Of a stretch of 64,000 nt of DNA, positions 1 through 6,249 are shown in pieces. Position 1 is the stretch's first letter. Every line of letters starts with the position of its first letter. Made by a program: the position numbers and the translations under genes. The notes under the pieces were generated by a model. That model saw only the letters and a program-made list of their open reading frames with translations, made no database searches and was not told the DNA's origin. The stretch is from Ardenticatenaceae bacterium (GTDB lineage Bacteria > Chloroflexota > Anaerolineae > Promineifilales > Promineifilaceae): NCBI GenBank assembly GCA_020634245.1, contig JACKCC010000011.1, positions 62,001-126,000 of the forward strand, written 5' to 3'.

Positions 1-195
1 GCCGGTATTACGCGCTGGCTGTTTCCTTTCCCGGCGATGGCTACCTGGCATTTACCGACGGCGTTGGTAACGGCCGTTACCCTGCGCAACCTGAATCTGA
101 CCCGGCTGGCGGTGGGACACGGCCGTGTGCTGGAAAATCCGGCAAGCCAAATGGACAAAGCCATTCGAGAAGCGGAGGCTAAAGTCAATGGGTAA
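1..195 (+). CDS. C-terminal end of a metallo-beta-lactamase-fold hydrolase (partial)
   Basis: Frame 1 is open from the left edge to a TAA at 193-195 and gives the last 64 residues of a protein. The tail contains a run RLAVGHGRVLENP followed by QMDKAIREAEAK. That resembles the last strand and helix of metallo-beta-lactamase-fold hydrolases, where a GHG motif carries the final metal-binding histidine. The N-terminal HxHxDH motif lies outside the window, so the family call is an inference from the tail alone. The stop codon lies 8 bases inside the next gene (overlap 188-195), so the two are probably translationally coupled in one operon with a TetR regulator. Confidence 0.55.
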   Translation, partial: AGITRWLFPFPAMATWHLPTALVTAVTLRNLNLTRLAVGHGRVLENPASQMDKAIREAEAKVNG

Positions 196-760
196 ACGCA
201 GACAACTTAACCGGGAAAAGGTCATTGAGAAAGCAGCAGTCATGGCCGATGAGACCGGCAGTGTAACGGCCGTCAGCCTCACCGCGCTGGCCCAAGCGCT
301 GGAGATTCGTCCCCCATCGCTCTACAATCACATCGCCAGCCTGGATGATTTATACGATGGCCTGACGTTGTTTGGCATGCAGCAGCTCATCGCCGATTTA
401 CGCCAGGCGTCGCTGGGATTGGTCGGGCGAGAGGCAGTCGTAGCCCTGGCCCATAGCTATCGCCGCTTTGCCCATGAACACCCCGGCCTCTACCCGTTAA
501 CCATTCGTGCACCGGAACCGGATAAAACCGAATTGGTCGCCCTATCACAGGAATTGGTTCAAATGCTGCTGCTGCTCATGGCCTCTTTGGGCTTGCAGGG
601 CGATGACGCGATTCATGCTATTCGCGGGCTGCGGGCGGTATTGCATGGCTTCACCAGCCTGGAAGCCGCCGGAGGCTACAAAATGGCGTTGGAGCAAGAG
701 GAAAGTTTTCGTCGTCTGATTGACGCTTATCTTGACGGAGTAACCAGGAGCAAAAACTAA
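188..760 (+). CDS. TetR/AcrR family transcriptional regulator
   Basis: The 190-residue protein has an N-terminal helix-turn-helix domain at about residues 8-58, with the sequence SLTALAQALEIRPPSLYNHIASLDDLYDGL typical of TetR DNA-binding helices. The C-terminal half looks like the TetR_C_33/WHG type of ligand-sensing domain. The ATG at 188 was chosen because a GGAGG at 174-178 sits nine bases upstream. A longer reading frame from 125 has no such site. The gene overlaps the upstream hydrolase end, and its own TAA shares one base with the ATG of the YrdB gene, so these three form a tight operon. The regulator probably controls that operon, but its ligand cannot be read from sequence. Confidence 0.85.
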   Translation: MGKRRQLNREKVIEKAAVMADETGSVTAVSLTALAQALEIRPPSLYNHIASLDDLYDGLTLFGMQQLIADLRQASLGLVGREAVVALAHSYRRFAHEHPGLYPLTIRAPEPDKTELVALSQELVQMLLLLMASLGLQGDDAIHAIRGLRAVLHGFTSLEAAGGYKMALEQEESFRRLIDAYLDGVTRSKN

Positions 761-1095
761 TGGCTATTTTACAGGCAGTGAATTTGGGATTACGGTTCGT
801 TTTGGAGCTTTGCCTCCTGGCCGCTTTGGGTTACTGGGGCTTTCAGCTAGAACAAAGTTGGCCAATCCGCATCGCCGCCGGGCTGGGCACACCGCTTTTG
901 GCGGCAGCGATCTGGGGCATGTTTGTCGCGCCGAAAGCGGCCCATTTGCTGGCTGACCCGTGGCGCTTTGCGCTGGAAATCATTTTGTTTGGGCTGGGCG
1001 CAGGCGCGTTGTATCTGGCGGAACGGCCGTCACTGGCCGCCGCCCTCTTCATCATCTTTCTCATCAACCGGGTGCTGGTGATGGTCTGGAAATAG
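760..1095 (+). CDS. YrdB/DUF2568 family small membrane protein
   Basis: This 111-residue protein has four predicted hydrophobic segments (about residues 10-28, 35-55, 65-85 and 90-108). It carries the conserved WGxFxxPKA-like stretch (here WGMFVAPKAAH) of the YrdB/DUF2568 family, whose function is unknown. Its start overlaps the TetR stop codon by one base, so it is almost certainly co-transcribed and co-translated with the regulator. Nothing in the sequence shows a substrate. The family assignment is fairly secure, the role is not. Confidence 0.8.
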   Translation: MAILQAVNLGLRFVLELCLLAALGYWGFQLEQSWPIRIAAGLGTPLLAAAIWGMFVAPKAAHLLADPWRFALEIILFGLGAGALYLAERPSLAAALFIIFLINRVLVMVWK

Positions 1096-1106
1096 GTCTT
1101 GAAATA

Positions 1107-1169
1107 AGTGCCAGTCACAGGGCTTTAGATTTTGCTCAAGTCAGGTCTTTCCGCCCTGTGACTGGCACT
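1107..1169. repeat. Long perfect hairpin of the AGTGCCAG type
   Basis: Two 17-base arms (1107-1123 and 1153-1169) beginning AGTGCCAGTCACAGG are exactly complementary around a 29-base loop. There is no T-run, so it is not a classical terminator, although it may stop or stabilise the YrdB transcript. A related imperfect hairpin starting AGTGCCAGGCAC lies at 40638-40700, and the loops of both share the word GCTCAAGTC or its complement. They are therefore probably two copies of one dispersed, mobile-like palindromic element. Confidence 0.65.
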
Positions 1170-1206
1170 GCGTCCTTCCCGCGCTAGGGAAATCGCAAAA
1201 TCCGGC

Positions 1207-1212
1207 TACAAT
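1207..1212 (+). promoter_or_regulatory. -10 box TACAAT, probable leaderless start
   Basis: TACAAT lies seven bases before the ATG at 1220 and no ribosome binding site precedes that ATG. Transcription from this box would begin at or next to the start codon. The same spacing recurs at several other genes in the window. Confidence 0.45.
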
Positions 1213-1219
1213 TACGCCC

Positions 1220-1888
1220 ATGCAAGCAAATTACACACAACGATTACGTTTAACCTTTAGCAAAACAGGGCCGACACGCTTTATCGGCCATTTGGATTTG
1301 GCCCTTACGCTGGAAAGAGCGCTCAACCGGGCGCGCATTCCGGTAGCTTACACACAAGGCTTTAATCCGCGGCCGCGAATGCAAATGGCGGCGGCGTTGC
1401 CGCTGGGTTTCACCAGTGAGTGTGAGATGGCCGACATCTGGTTGATGGAAACGATGGAACCGGCGCAGGTACGACAGCAGTTGATGGCCAAAATGGCCCC
1501 CGGTATTATAATTCATCAAATAGCAGATGTGGACCTGAAAGGGCCAACTTTGCAAACGTTGACGACGGAATCGGCTTACACGGTGACGTTGCTGAACCCG
1601 GTGGATACGGCCGTTCTCCTACAAAAAATCACCGACTTACTGGCTGCCGATACGCTGGTACGTGAACGGGGTCATGGCAAAAAGCAAAAAGAGTACGACT
1701 TGCGCCCCCTAATTTATGATCTGCATCTGGTTGCCGACAGTGACCCGGCCATATTGAAAATGCGGCTGGCGATGGAAGAAAACAAAAACGGCCGTCCCGA
1801 CGAAGTGCTGCTGGAATTGGGCCTCGACCCGTTGGCCGCCCGCATTCACCGTACAGCCATTGTGCTCAACGAAACGGTGGAAAGTTGA
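1220..1888 (+). CDS. TIGR03936 family (DUF2344) radical-SAM-associated protein
   Basis: The 222-residue protein has the family hallmarks near the N-terminus: FSKTGPTRFIGHLDLALTLERALNRARIPVAYTQGFNPRPRMQMAAALPLGFTSECE. This family is normally encoded beside, or fused to, a B12-binding radical SAM protein (TIGR03960) and is thought to work with it on RNA, but its exact reaction is not established. No radical SAM partner is in this window, so here it stands alone. The ATG has no Shine-Dalgarno sequence but a TACAAT box seven bases upstream, pointing to a leaderless message. Its last codons overlap the TTG start of the downstream lipoprotein gene. Confidence 0.85.
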   Translation: MQANYTQRLRLTFSKTGPTRFIGHLDLALTLERALNRARIPVAYTQGFNPRPRMQMAAALPLGFTSECEMADIWLMETMEPAQVRQQLMAKMAPGIIIHQIADVDLKGPTLQTLTTESAYTVTLLNPVDTAVLLQKITDLLAADTLVRERGHGKKQKEYDLRPLIYDLHLVADSDPAILKMRLAMEENKNGRPDEVLLELGLDPLAARIHRTAIVLNETVES

Positions 1889-2736
1889 GACGATTTTGGC
1901 TGCTGGTTGGCTGCTGGCTGTTGGTAGGTTGTCAGAAAACAAACATTTCCGCAACGGCCGTTTCCCCCTCGCAACCAACCCCCATTTCACCAACTATCCA
2001 ACCAACCAATCAATCCATCTCCCCCTCACCCCTGCCCCCCAGCCCTCCTGCTCCCACTCCCCCACCCGACACCGGCTGGCAGCCCCTCCAACTGGGCCTG
2101 GAGCGGCGCGTGATTACGCTTTTGGATGAGGATGAAAGCCTCTACCTGCTGCGCCTGGAACCGGAACAGTTCCGCTTCGAAATCGCCTACCAACCCGGTG
2201 CGCCCAAAGGGCTGCTCGAATGGCAAGCCGAAACTGGCGCGCTCATCGTCGTCAACGGCGGCTTTTTCACCGAAGCCAACGAAGCAACAGGCTTGACCAT
2301 CATCAATGGGCAGGCCAGCGGGATCGGCTACGCTGATTTTGGCGGGATGCTGGCTGTTACTGACGCTGGCCCGGAAATTCACTGGTTGGTGGAACGGCCG
2401 TACACCCCCGACGAACCGCTCCAATACGCCCTGCAATCCTTCCCCATGCTGATCAAACCAGGCGGCGTCCTGGGCTATCCCGATGAGGATGGCAGCCCGG
2501 CGCGGCGTACGGTGATTGGGATGGATGGGAACGGCCGTTTCCTCATCATCCTCAGCCGCCGCAGCAGCTTCACCCTGCACCAGCTCAGCGCCTGGCTCAC
2601 CACTTCCGATCTGGGACTGGACGTAGCCCTCAATCTCGATGGCGGCACTTCCAGCGGCCTCATCCTGGCCACCCCGCGTGAAGAACTGCTGCCCTTCGTC
2701 CTCCTGCCAGCCGTTATCACCATCTATCCCCGCTAA
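1885..2736 (+). CDS. Lipoprotein with phosphodiester glycosidase (NAGPA-like) domain
   Basis: The 283-residue product begins with a short lipoprotein signal; the lipobox LLVGC gives Cys16 as the likely lipidated residue. A Pro/Ser/Thr linker of about 45 residues follows, and then a NAGPA (phosphodiester glycosidase) domain recognised by GALIVVNGGFFTEANEATGL, RTVIGMDGNGRFLIILS and LNLDGGTSSGL. These match the conserved NGGFF, R-T-A-IG and LDGG-S signatures of the family. The start is a TTG that overlaps the TGA of the upstream gene (TTGA), implying translational coupling. The linker DNA (about 1970-2065) is built of CAACCAAC-like words, like the short-period arrays elsewhere. The natural substrate is unknown. 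Confidence 0.8.
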   Translation: MRRFWLLVGCWLLVGCQKTNISATAVSPSQPTPISPTIQPTNQSISPSPLPPSPPAPTPPPDTGWQPLQLGLERRVITLLDEDESLYLLRLEPEQFRFEIAYQPGAPKGLLEWQAETGALIVVNGGFFTEANEATGLTIINGQASGIGYADFGGMLAVTDAGPEIHWLVERPYTPDEPLQYALQSFPMLIKPGGVLGYPDEDGSPARRTVIGMDGNGRFLIILSRRSSFTLHQLSAWLTTSDLGLDVALNLDGGTSSGLILATPREELLPFVLLPAVITIYPR

Positions 2737-2830
2737 CCATAATAACCGCAGAAGGCACGGTGAACGCAGAGAATTAACCACGATTTTGCACTAAAATCCG
2801 TGTTTATCCGCGTCCTTTTCATACAAAAAA

Positions 2831-2872
2831 AGCGTGAAACGCCATTCACGTTTCACGCTTCACGTTTTACGC
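2831..2872. repeat. STRR-like heptamer array with hairpin
   Basis: The words TTCACGT, TTCACGC, TTCACGT and TTTACGC follow each other with a 7-base period. A preceding GCGTGAAAC (2832-2840) is complementary to GTTTCACGC (2850-2858), so the array can fold. It lies between two convergent genes and may act as a weak terminator. Confidence 0.6.
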
Positions 2873-2880
2873 CCTTTGCA

Positions 2881-3177
2881 TCAAATGTCTTCCGGCGACT
2901 TTTCCTTTATCTCAAAATCGGGTTCTTCGGTTTCACCCGAATTATCCCACCACCAACCCCAACCACTACGGCCGTGCCGATGTCCTTCGTGGTCATGGTG
3001 GTGACGGCCGTGCCGATGATGGCGCTTGTGGCGCATCATACCAGGGCCAAATCCCATCATCCCCATTACCGGCCCAAAACCCATCTGGCGAATCTTTTCT
3101 TTATCGCCTTTGACTTCAATGCGAAATCCATCGTCAGTCTCAATAAAACGCACTTCATGCAATACTTTTTCAGTCAC
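2881..3177 (-). CDS. Small His/Gly/Met-rich protein, possible metal binder
   Basis: I do not recognise a family for this 98-residue protein. The first 30 residues (VLHEVRFIETDDGFRIEVKGDKEKIRQM) look like a small folded segment. They are followed by a Met/Gly-rich run and then a cluster of histidines (HKRHHRHGRHHHDHEGHRHGR) and a tryptophan patch (WGWWW). Such histidine clusters often bind nickel, copper or zinc, but this is inference. It lies directly downstream of the PadR regulator gene on the same strand, 89 bases apart. The PadR protein also has a His/Pro-rich extension, so the two may respond to the same signal. The acidic tail is EETEEPDFEIKEKSPEDI-like. Confidence 0.6.
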   Translation of the reverse strand: MTEKVLHEVRFIETDDGFRIEVKGDKEKIRQMGFGPVMGMMGFGPGMMRHKRHHRHGRHHHDHEGHRHGRSGWGWWWDNSGETEEPDFEIKEKSPEDI

Positions 3178-3195
3178 TTTTTACTCCTTGTTTGA

Positions 3196-3262
3196 ATGAT
3201 TAAAAATTGATGATCAATGATTGATTATTGACATAATCTCAAATCATCAATCATTAATCTTT
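3196..3262. repeat. AT-rich STRR-like array between PadR gene and His-rich gene
   Basis: Words TTGATGA, TCAATGA, TTGATTA and TTGACAT repeat with a 7-base period. An opposite-sense set (AATCATC, AATCATT, AATC) follows, so the two halves can pair. It fills the space between the two minus-strand genes. Confidence 0.55.
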
Positions 3263-3266
3263 TTCA

Positions 3267-3893
3267 TTACACCGGTTCATCATCGACATTCAAATCTCGA
3301 GCCAGTCCTTGCATCACTTCTACAGCTTCTTCCAGTTTGGGCCTGACTATCGCCTTCAACCGCGCCAGTTCTTTCGCCCCCATTTCCGTCAGCCGGTAAA
3401 TGCGGATGGTGCGCTTTGTGGGATCTTCCCAGTCGCCGGTGATTAAACCCTGCTCTTCCAACATCGTCATCAGTGGGTAGATAGCTCCCGGATTAGCCAC
3501 CCACTGCCCAGCTGTGCGCTCAGTGATTTTTTCCATCAACTCATTGCCGTAACGGGGCTGTTGGGACAGCAAATGCATCACGTACAAAGGCAATAAACCG
3601 CCGCCCTTGCTCAAGATGCTGGCCACAAACGGATTGAATTCATCTTGACCCTGCTGCCAGGGGCTGAAACGGCGGCCGCTAAAAGCCCAATGGTCTTCTG
3701 GCCAGGCGCCCATGTAATCATGAAAAAATTCACGCCAGTAATGTGCCCGTTTCCGGGGTGGAAATGGTGGGCCGTGATGACCGGGGCTACCAGGTGGGCC
3801 ATCCATTTCTTCCCACAGGCGGCGCCTTTCCTGCCGCCAGGCCCGCCAGAAGTCTCTTTTTCCCTGGCGTTTTGCCCGCTCTTCGTCGTTCAT
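3267..3893 (-). CDS. PadR family transcriptional regulator with long N-terminal extension
   Basis: The C-terminal half of this 208-residue protein is a PadR winged helix: LYVMHLLSQQPRYGNELMEKITERTAGQWVANPGAIYPLMTMLEEQGLITGDWEDPTKRTIRIYRLTEMGAKEL. The first 85 residues are an unusual extension rich in Arg, Trp, Pro and Gly with several histidines (GSPGHHGPPFPPRKRAHYWREFFHDYMG). A 24-bp perfect palindrome containing TATATTGAATTCAATATA lies just before the gene, a typical PadR operator, so it probably represses itself and the downstream His-rich gene. The inducing ligand is unknown. Confidence 0.88.
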   Translation of the reverse strand: MNDEERAKRQGKRDFWRAWRQERRRLWEEMDGPPGSPGHHGPPFPPRKRAHYWREFFHDYMGAWPEDHWAFSGRRFSPWQQGQDEFNPFVASILSKGGGLLPLYVMHLLSQQPRYGNELMEKITERTAGQWVANPGAIYPLMTMLEEQGLITGDWEDPTKRTIRIYRLTEMGAKELARLKAIVRPKLEEAVEVMQGLARDLNVDDEPV

Positions 3894-3918
3894 GTGTCCA
3901 CCTTTGTTTATCCAACCA

Positions 3919-3942
3919 AACTATATTGAATTCAATATAGTT
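3919..3942. promoter_or_regulatory. PadR operator palindrome
   Basis: The perfect 24-bp palindrome has the core CTATATTGAATTCAATATAG at 3921-3940, flanked by AA and TT. It begins 26 bases upstream of the PadR start codon on the minus strand, in the expected promoter position. AT-rich palindromes of this form are established PadR binding sites, and autoregulation is the natural reading. Confidence 0.8.
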
Positions 3943-3957
3943 GAAATCATAAAAGAA

Positions 3958-3991
3958 AGAACGGCCGTTGTCAAGTGGCAACGGCCGTTCT
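3958..3991. terminator. Hairpin built from two ACGGCCGT words
   Basis: Arms AGAACGGCCGTTG (3958-3970) and CAACGGCCGTTCT (3979-3991) are perfectly complementary around an 8-base loop. It lies between tRNA-Ser and the PadR promoter and lacks a long T-run. Confidence 0.45.
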
Positions 3992-4002
3992 AACACAATT
4001 CC

Positions 4003-4035
4003 AACAAAAAAGGACACCCCATCTGGATGTCCTTT
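4003..4035 (-). terminator. Rho-independent terminator of tRNA-Ser
   Basis: Read on the minus strand, AAAGGACA pairs with TGTCCTTT and is followed directly by a T-run. It begins four bases beyond the 3' end of the tRNA. Confidence 0.7.
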
Positions 4036-4039
4036 CTAG

Positions 4040-4126
4040 CGGAGAGGGTGGGATTCGAACCCACGGTGACCTTACGGCCACAACGCTTTTCGAGAGCGCC
4101 CCGATCAACCGCTCCGGCACCTCTCC
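4040..4126 (-). tRNA. tRNA-Ser, anticodon CGA
   Basis: On the minus strand the acceptor stem GGAGAGG pairs with CCTCTCC, followed by discriminator G. The anticodon stem encloses the loop CTCGAAA with anticodon CGA, which reads the serine codon UCG. A long variable arm (GGCCGTAAGGTC) and a T arm GTGGGTTCGAATCCCAC complete a class II tRNA of 87 bases. CCA is not encoded. Confidence 0.93.
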
Positions 4127-4135
4127 AAATCAAAT

Positions 4136-4200
4136 TATGAAGGCAGAAGGCAAAAATCATGTTGCTTTGCCACTTTGCCATTTTTCAACTTTGCTGCTTA
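4136..4200. repeat. STRR-like array of the AAAGTGGC family
   Basis: GAAGGCA words are followed by an opposite-strand set reading AAAGTTG, AAAATGGC, AAAGTGGC and AAAGCAAC. These match the octamer array at 26864-26919. The array overlaps the last codons of tadA. Confidence 0.5.
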
Positions 4201-4682
4201 CTCCGCTTCTCCCGCAAATCACGGAAAAACGTTTGCAGCAACTCAGCCGCATGATTTTCCAAGATTCCGGGCAGAATGTCAACCTGATGATTGAACCCCT
4301 CGGCGCTGAACACGTCTACAATCGAACCATGCGCGCCAAAACGGGTGTCTTTAGCCCCATATACCAATTTCGGCAGGCGGGCTTGAATCATCGCGCCGGC
4401 ACACATGGGACATGGCTCAAGCGTGCAGTAGAGAGTTACGTCGATGAGCCGCCAGTTTTGCAAAAATTCGGCCGCTTCACGAAGAGCGATCATTTCGGCA
4501 TGGGCCGTCGGATCAAGGCTGGCTTCTTTACGATTATAGCCACGTCCAATGATTTGATCCTGCCAGATAGCCACCGCCCCCACCGGCACTTCGCCAAGTT
4601 CGGCGGCGATTTGGGCTTGCTCCAGGGCCAGACGCATCCATTGCTCGTGTACGGCAGTTTCCCCTTTACTTAACTCATTCAT
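4185..4682 (-). CDS. tadA: tRNA-specific adenosine-34 deaminase
   Basis: TadA converts adenosine 34 of tRNA-Arg(ACG) to inosine. The 165-residue protein shows the zinc and catalytic motifs of the cytidine/adenosine deaminase fold: PTAHAEM with His61 and proton-shuttle Glu63, and PCPMCAGAM with Cys91 and Cys94. Length and order are normal for the family. The ATG at 4682 is preferred; a GTG just upstream gives one more residue. A TATAAT box (minus strand, 4696-4691) ends eight bases before this ATG, inside the end of sfsA, so tadA probably has its own leaderless promoter despite lying directly behind sfsA. Its last codons run into a short-period repeat array. Confidence 0.93.
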   Translation of the reverse strand: MNELSKGETAVHEQWMRLALEQAQIAAELGEVPVGAVAIWQDQIIGRGYNRKEASLDPTAHAEMIALREAAEFLQNWRLIDVTLYCTLEPCPMCAGAMIQARLPKLVYGAKDTRFGAHGSIVDVFSAEGFNHQVDILPGILENHAAELLQTFFRDLREKRSKQQS

Positions 4683-4686
4683 CACG

Positions 4687-5376
4687 TCAAATTATAACAA
4701 CCGGCACTTCTCGATCAACCGTAATGGATTGCCGCGTCACCTGGCAGGTGTAAGCCCGCACCGTCACACCGGCATGAGCTGCTTCACGCAACGTAACTGC
4801 GAACACAGGATCAGCCGTTTCGTGCGGGGCCAATCGTTCCGCATCGGGGCGCTGGATGATGAAGACAACGGCCGTTTCCACCCCCCTCTCTTCCCGCAAC
4901 CGCATCAACTCCCGCAAATGGCGGCTGCCCCGCTCCGTCGGTACATCAGGAAACAGCGCCGTACCCGCCTCCACCAGCGTTACCGACTTGGTTTCTACCC
5001 AGCAAACACCATTCACCCCCGACAGTCGAAAATCCAGACGACTCTCGTTAAAGCGCACCTCCGGCTCAATCGTTTCATAGGCAAAATCGGGCAGTTGACC
5101 GGCACGCACCGCTTCGGCAAAGATCGGATTGGGCATCCGGGCATCCACCGACACCAATACCCTGCCCGCCTCCACCAGCTTGATATTGTATGCCGTTTTG
5201 CGCTTTTCCGTCTGTGCCGGAACCAGCCACACTTTCCGCCCCGGCACAAACAAATCATCTAGACGCCCCGAATTGGGCACGTGCGCTGCTGCTTCGTGGC
5301 CATCCACAGAAACAACCGCCCGAAAACGATTATCACGCCGCAGGAAACGGCCGTTTACCAACACCGGCAGTCGCAT
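4687..5376 (-). CDS. sfsA: DNA/RNA nuclease SfsA
   Basis: This 229-residue protein matches SfsA, a small protein first linked to maltose gene expression and carrying a PD-(D/E)XK-like nuclease fold. Diagnostic stretches are AAAHVPNSGRL near residues 32-42, KTAYNIKLVEAG, LDFRLSGVNGVCWVETKSVTLV with the likely catalytic Asp and E-x-K, and FPDVPTERGSRHLREL. The ATG at 5376 (MRLPVLVNGRFLRRD) was chosen; a longer frame would need a TTG at 5418. A TAAAAT box ends eight bases before this ATG and no Shine-Dalgarno sequence is visible, which suggests a leaderless message. tadA follows immediately. Confidence 0.9.
   Translation of the reverse strand: MRLPVLVNGRFLRRDNRFRAVVSVDGHEAAAHVPNSGRLDDLFVPGRKVWLVPAQTEKRKTAYNIKLVEAGRVLVSVDARMPNPIFAEAVRAGQLPDFAYETIEPEVRFNESRLDFRLSGVNGVCWVETKSVTLVEAGTALFPDVPTERGSRHLRELMRLREERGVETAVVFIIQRPDAERLAPHETADPVFAVTLREAAHAGVTVRAYTCQVTRQSITVDREVPVVII
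4691..4696 (-). promoter_or_regulatory. TATAAT box for tadA, leaderless
   Basis: A perfect TATAAT on the minus strand overlaps the last codons of sfsA and ends eight bases before the tadA ATG. That places the transcription start at the start codon. Confidence 0.55.
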
Positions 5377-5458
5377 CAGAAAGGATTTTACAACAAAAAA
5401 CGACCGTCTCGTTGCCAAGACGGCCGTTTCACCATTTACAAATTAAAACCGATAAATC

Positions 5459-5878
5459 TTACCAGCGGCTGCCGCCACCACTATCAGGGAAACGGTTACC
5501 GCCACCGCGGTTGCCGCCGCCACGATTGTCACCACCGCGGTTGAAGCCGCCACCACCGCCGCCGCGATTACCGCCGCCACGGTTAAAGCCACCACCGCCA
5601 CCACGACGACCACCGCCACCGCCACTACGCTCTTCGCGCGGCCGGGCTTCGTTGACTTTCAGGTTACGGCCGTCAATTTCTTGTCCGTCCAACGCTGAAA
5701 TAGCGCTATCCGCGCCGTCGTCATCCATCTCTACAAAACAAAAACCACGAAAACGACCCGTATCACGATCCGTGATCCAGGCTACAGACTCGACTTCACC
5801 ATACTCCGCAAACAATTCACGAATACCATCTTCCGTAGCATTGAATGAGAGATTCCCAACGTACACTTTCTTTGACAA
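5459..5878 (-). CDS. Glycine-rich RRM RNA-binding protein (copy 1)
   Basis: The 139-residue protein has one RNA-recognition motif with RNP2 KVYVGNL at residues 4-10 and RNP1 RGFCFVEM at about 45-52. A long Gly/Arg/Asn tail follows (FNRGGGNRGGGG repeats). Such small RRM proteins are common in cyanobacteria and Chloroflexota and are thought to act as RNA chaperones under cold or other stress. The start is a TTG at 5878, chosen because GGAGAAAG lies 11 bases upstream and because the paralogue at 14968-15372 uses the same arrangement and begins with the same residues MSKK. An ATG-less longer frame to 5944 is unlikely. It is transcribed away from the macroglobulin gene. Confidence 0.88.
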   Translation of the reverse strand: MSKKVYVGNLSFNATEDGIRELFAEYGEVESVAWITDRDTGRFRGFCFVEMDDDGADSAISALDGQEIDGRNLKVNEARPREERSGGGGGRRGGGGGFNRGGGNRGGGGGGFNRGGDNRGGGNRGGGNRFPDSGGGSRW

Positions 5879-6249
5879 ATTTACACTTTCTCCAAAAACT
5901 AACTTCCGCTCTAACCTGGCCAGCGCCACGTTAAATTGGAACAAAAAAACTTAAGCCGCAGAAGCATATCTGTTTCTTAAAAATAGTCCAGAAATTGGTC
6001 ATTTTCACAAAGCAAAAACTCATAATTGCCCTATATATCGGCATTTTGAAAAATCCGTGGGGAAAATCACCCTCCAAACAGCCTACGCAGCAAACGATTC
6101 ACCGGCGTAAGCTTGTCATGAGACGACTCATTTTGTTATAGTACCATTGATATCCGCCTGCACTATCGGCGGCAAATCAACACGTATTGGAACCGATTTC
6201 TGGCCCGATAGTTTGCATTTTCGGCCAATGTTTTGGAGATGACACAAAA
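5879..6249. other. Divergent intergenic region without a gene
   Basis: This 371-base space separates the RRM gene and the macroglobulin gene. I see no open reading frame worth calling. A TATAGT at about 6136-6141 and the Shine-Dalgarno GGAG at 6235-6238 serve the macroglobulin gene. The rest is AT-richer than its surroundings and probably holds the leader of the RRM gene. Confidence 0.4.

Noticed and set aside
1107..1169. Intrinsic terminator of yrdB
   Set aside because: The stem is long and perfect but there is no T-run, and a related copy elsewhere points to a dispersed repeat.
2026..2781. 251-codon antisense frame over the NAGPA lipoprotein
   Set aside because: The plus-strand frame has signal and domain motifs; the antisense frame has none.
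5190..5954. 254-codon plus-strand frame across the RRM gene and sfsA
   Set aside because: Its Pro/Arg repeats are the complement of the Gly-rich RRM tail.
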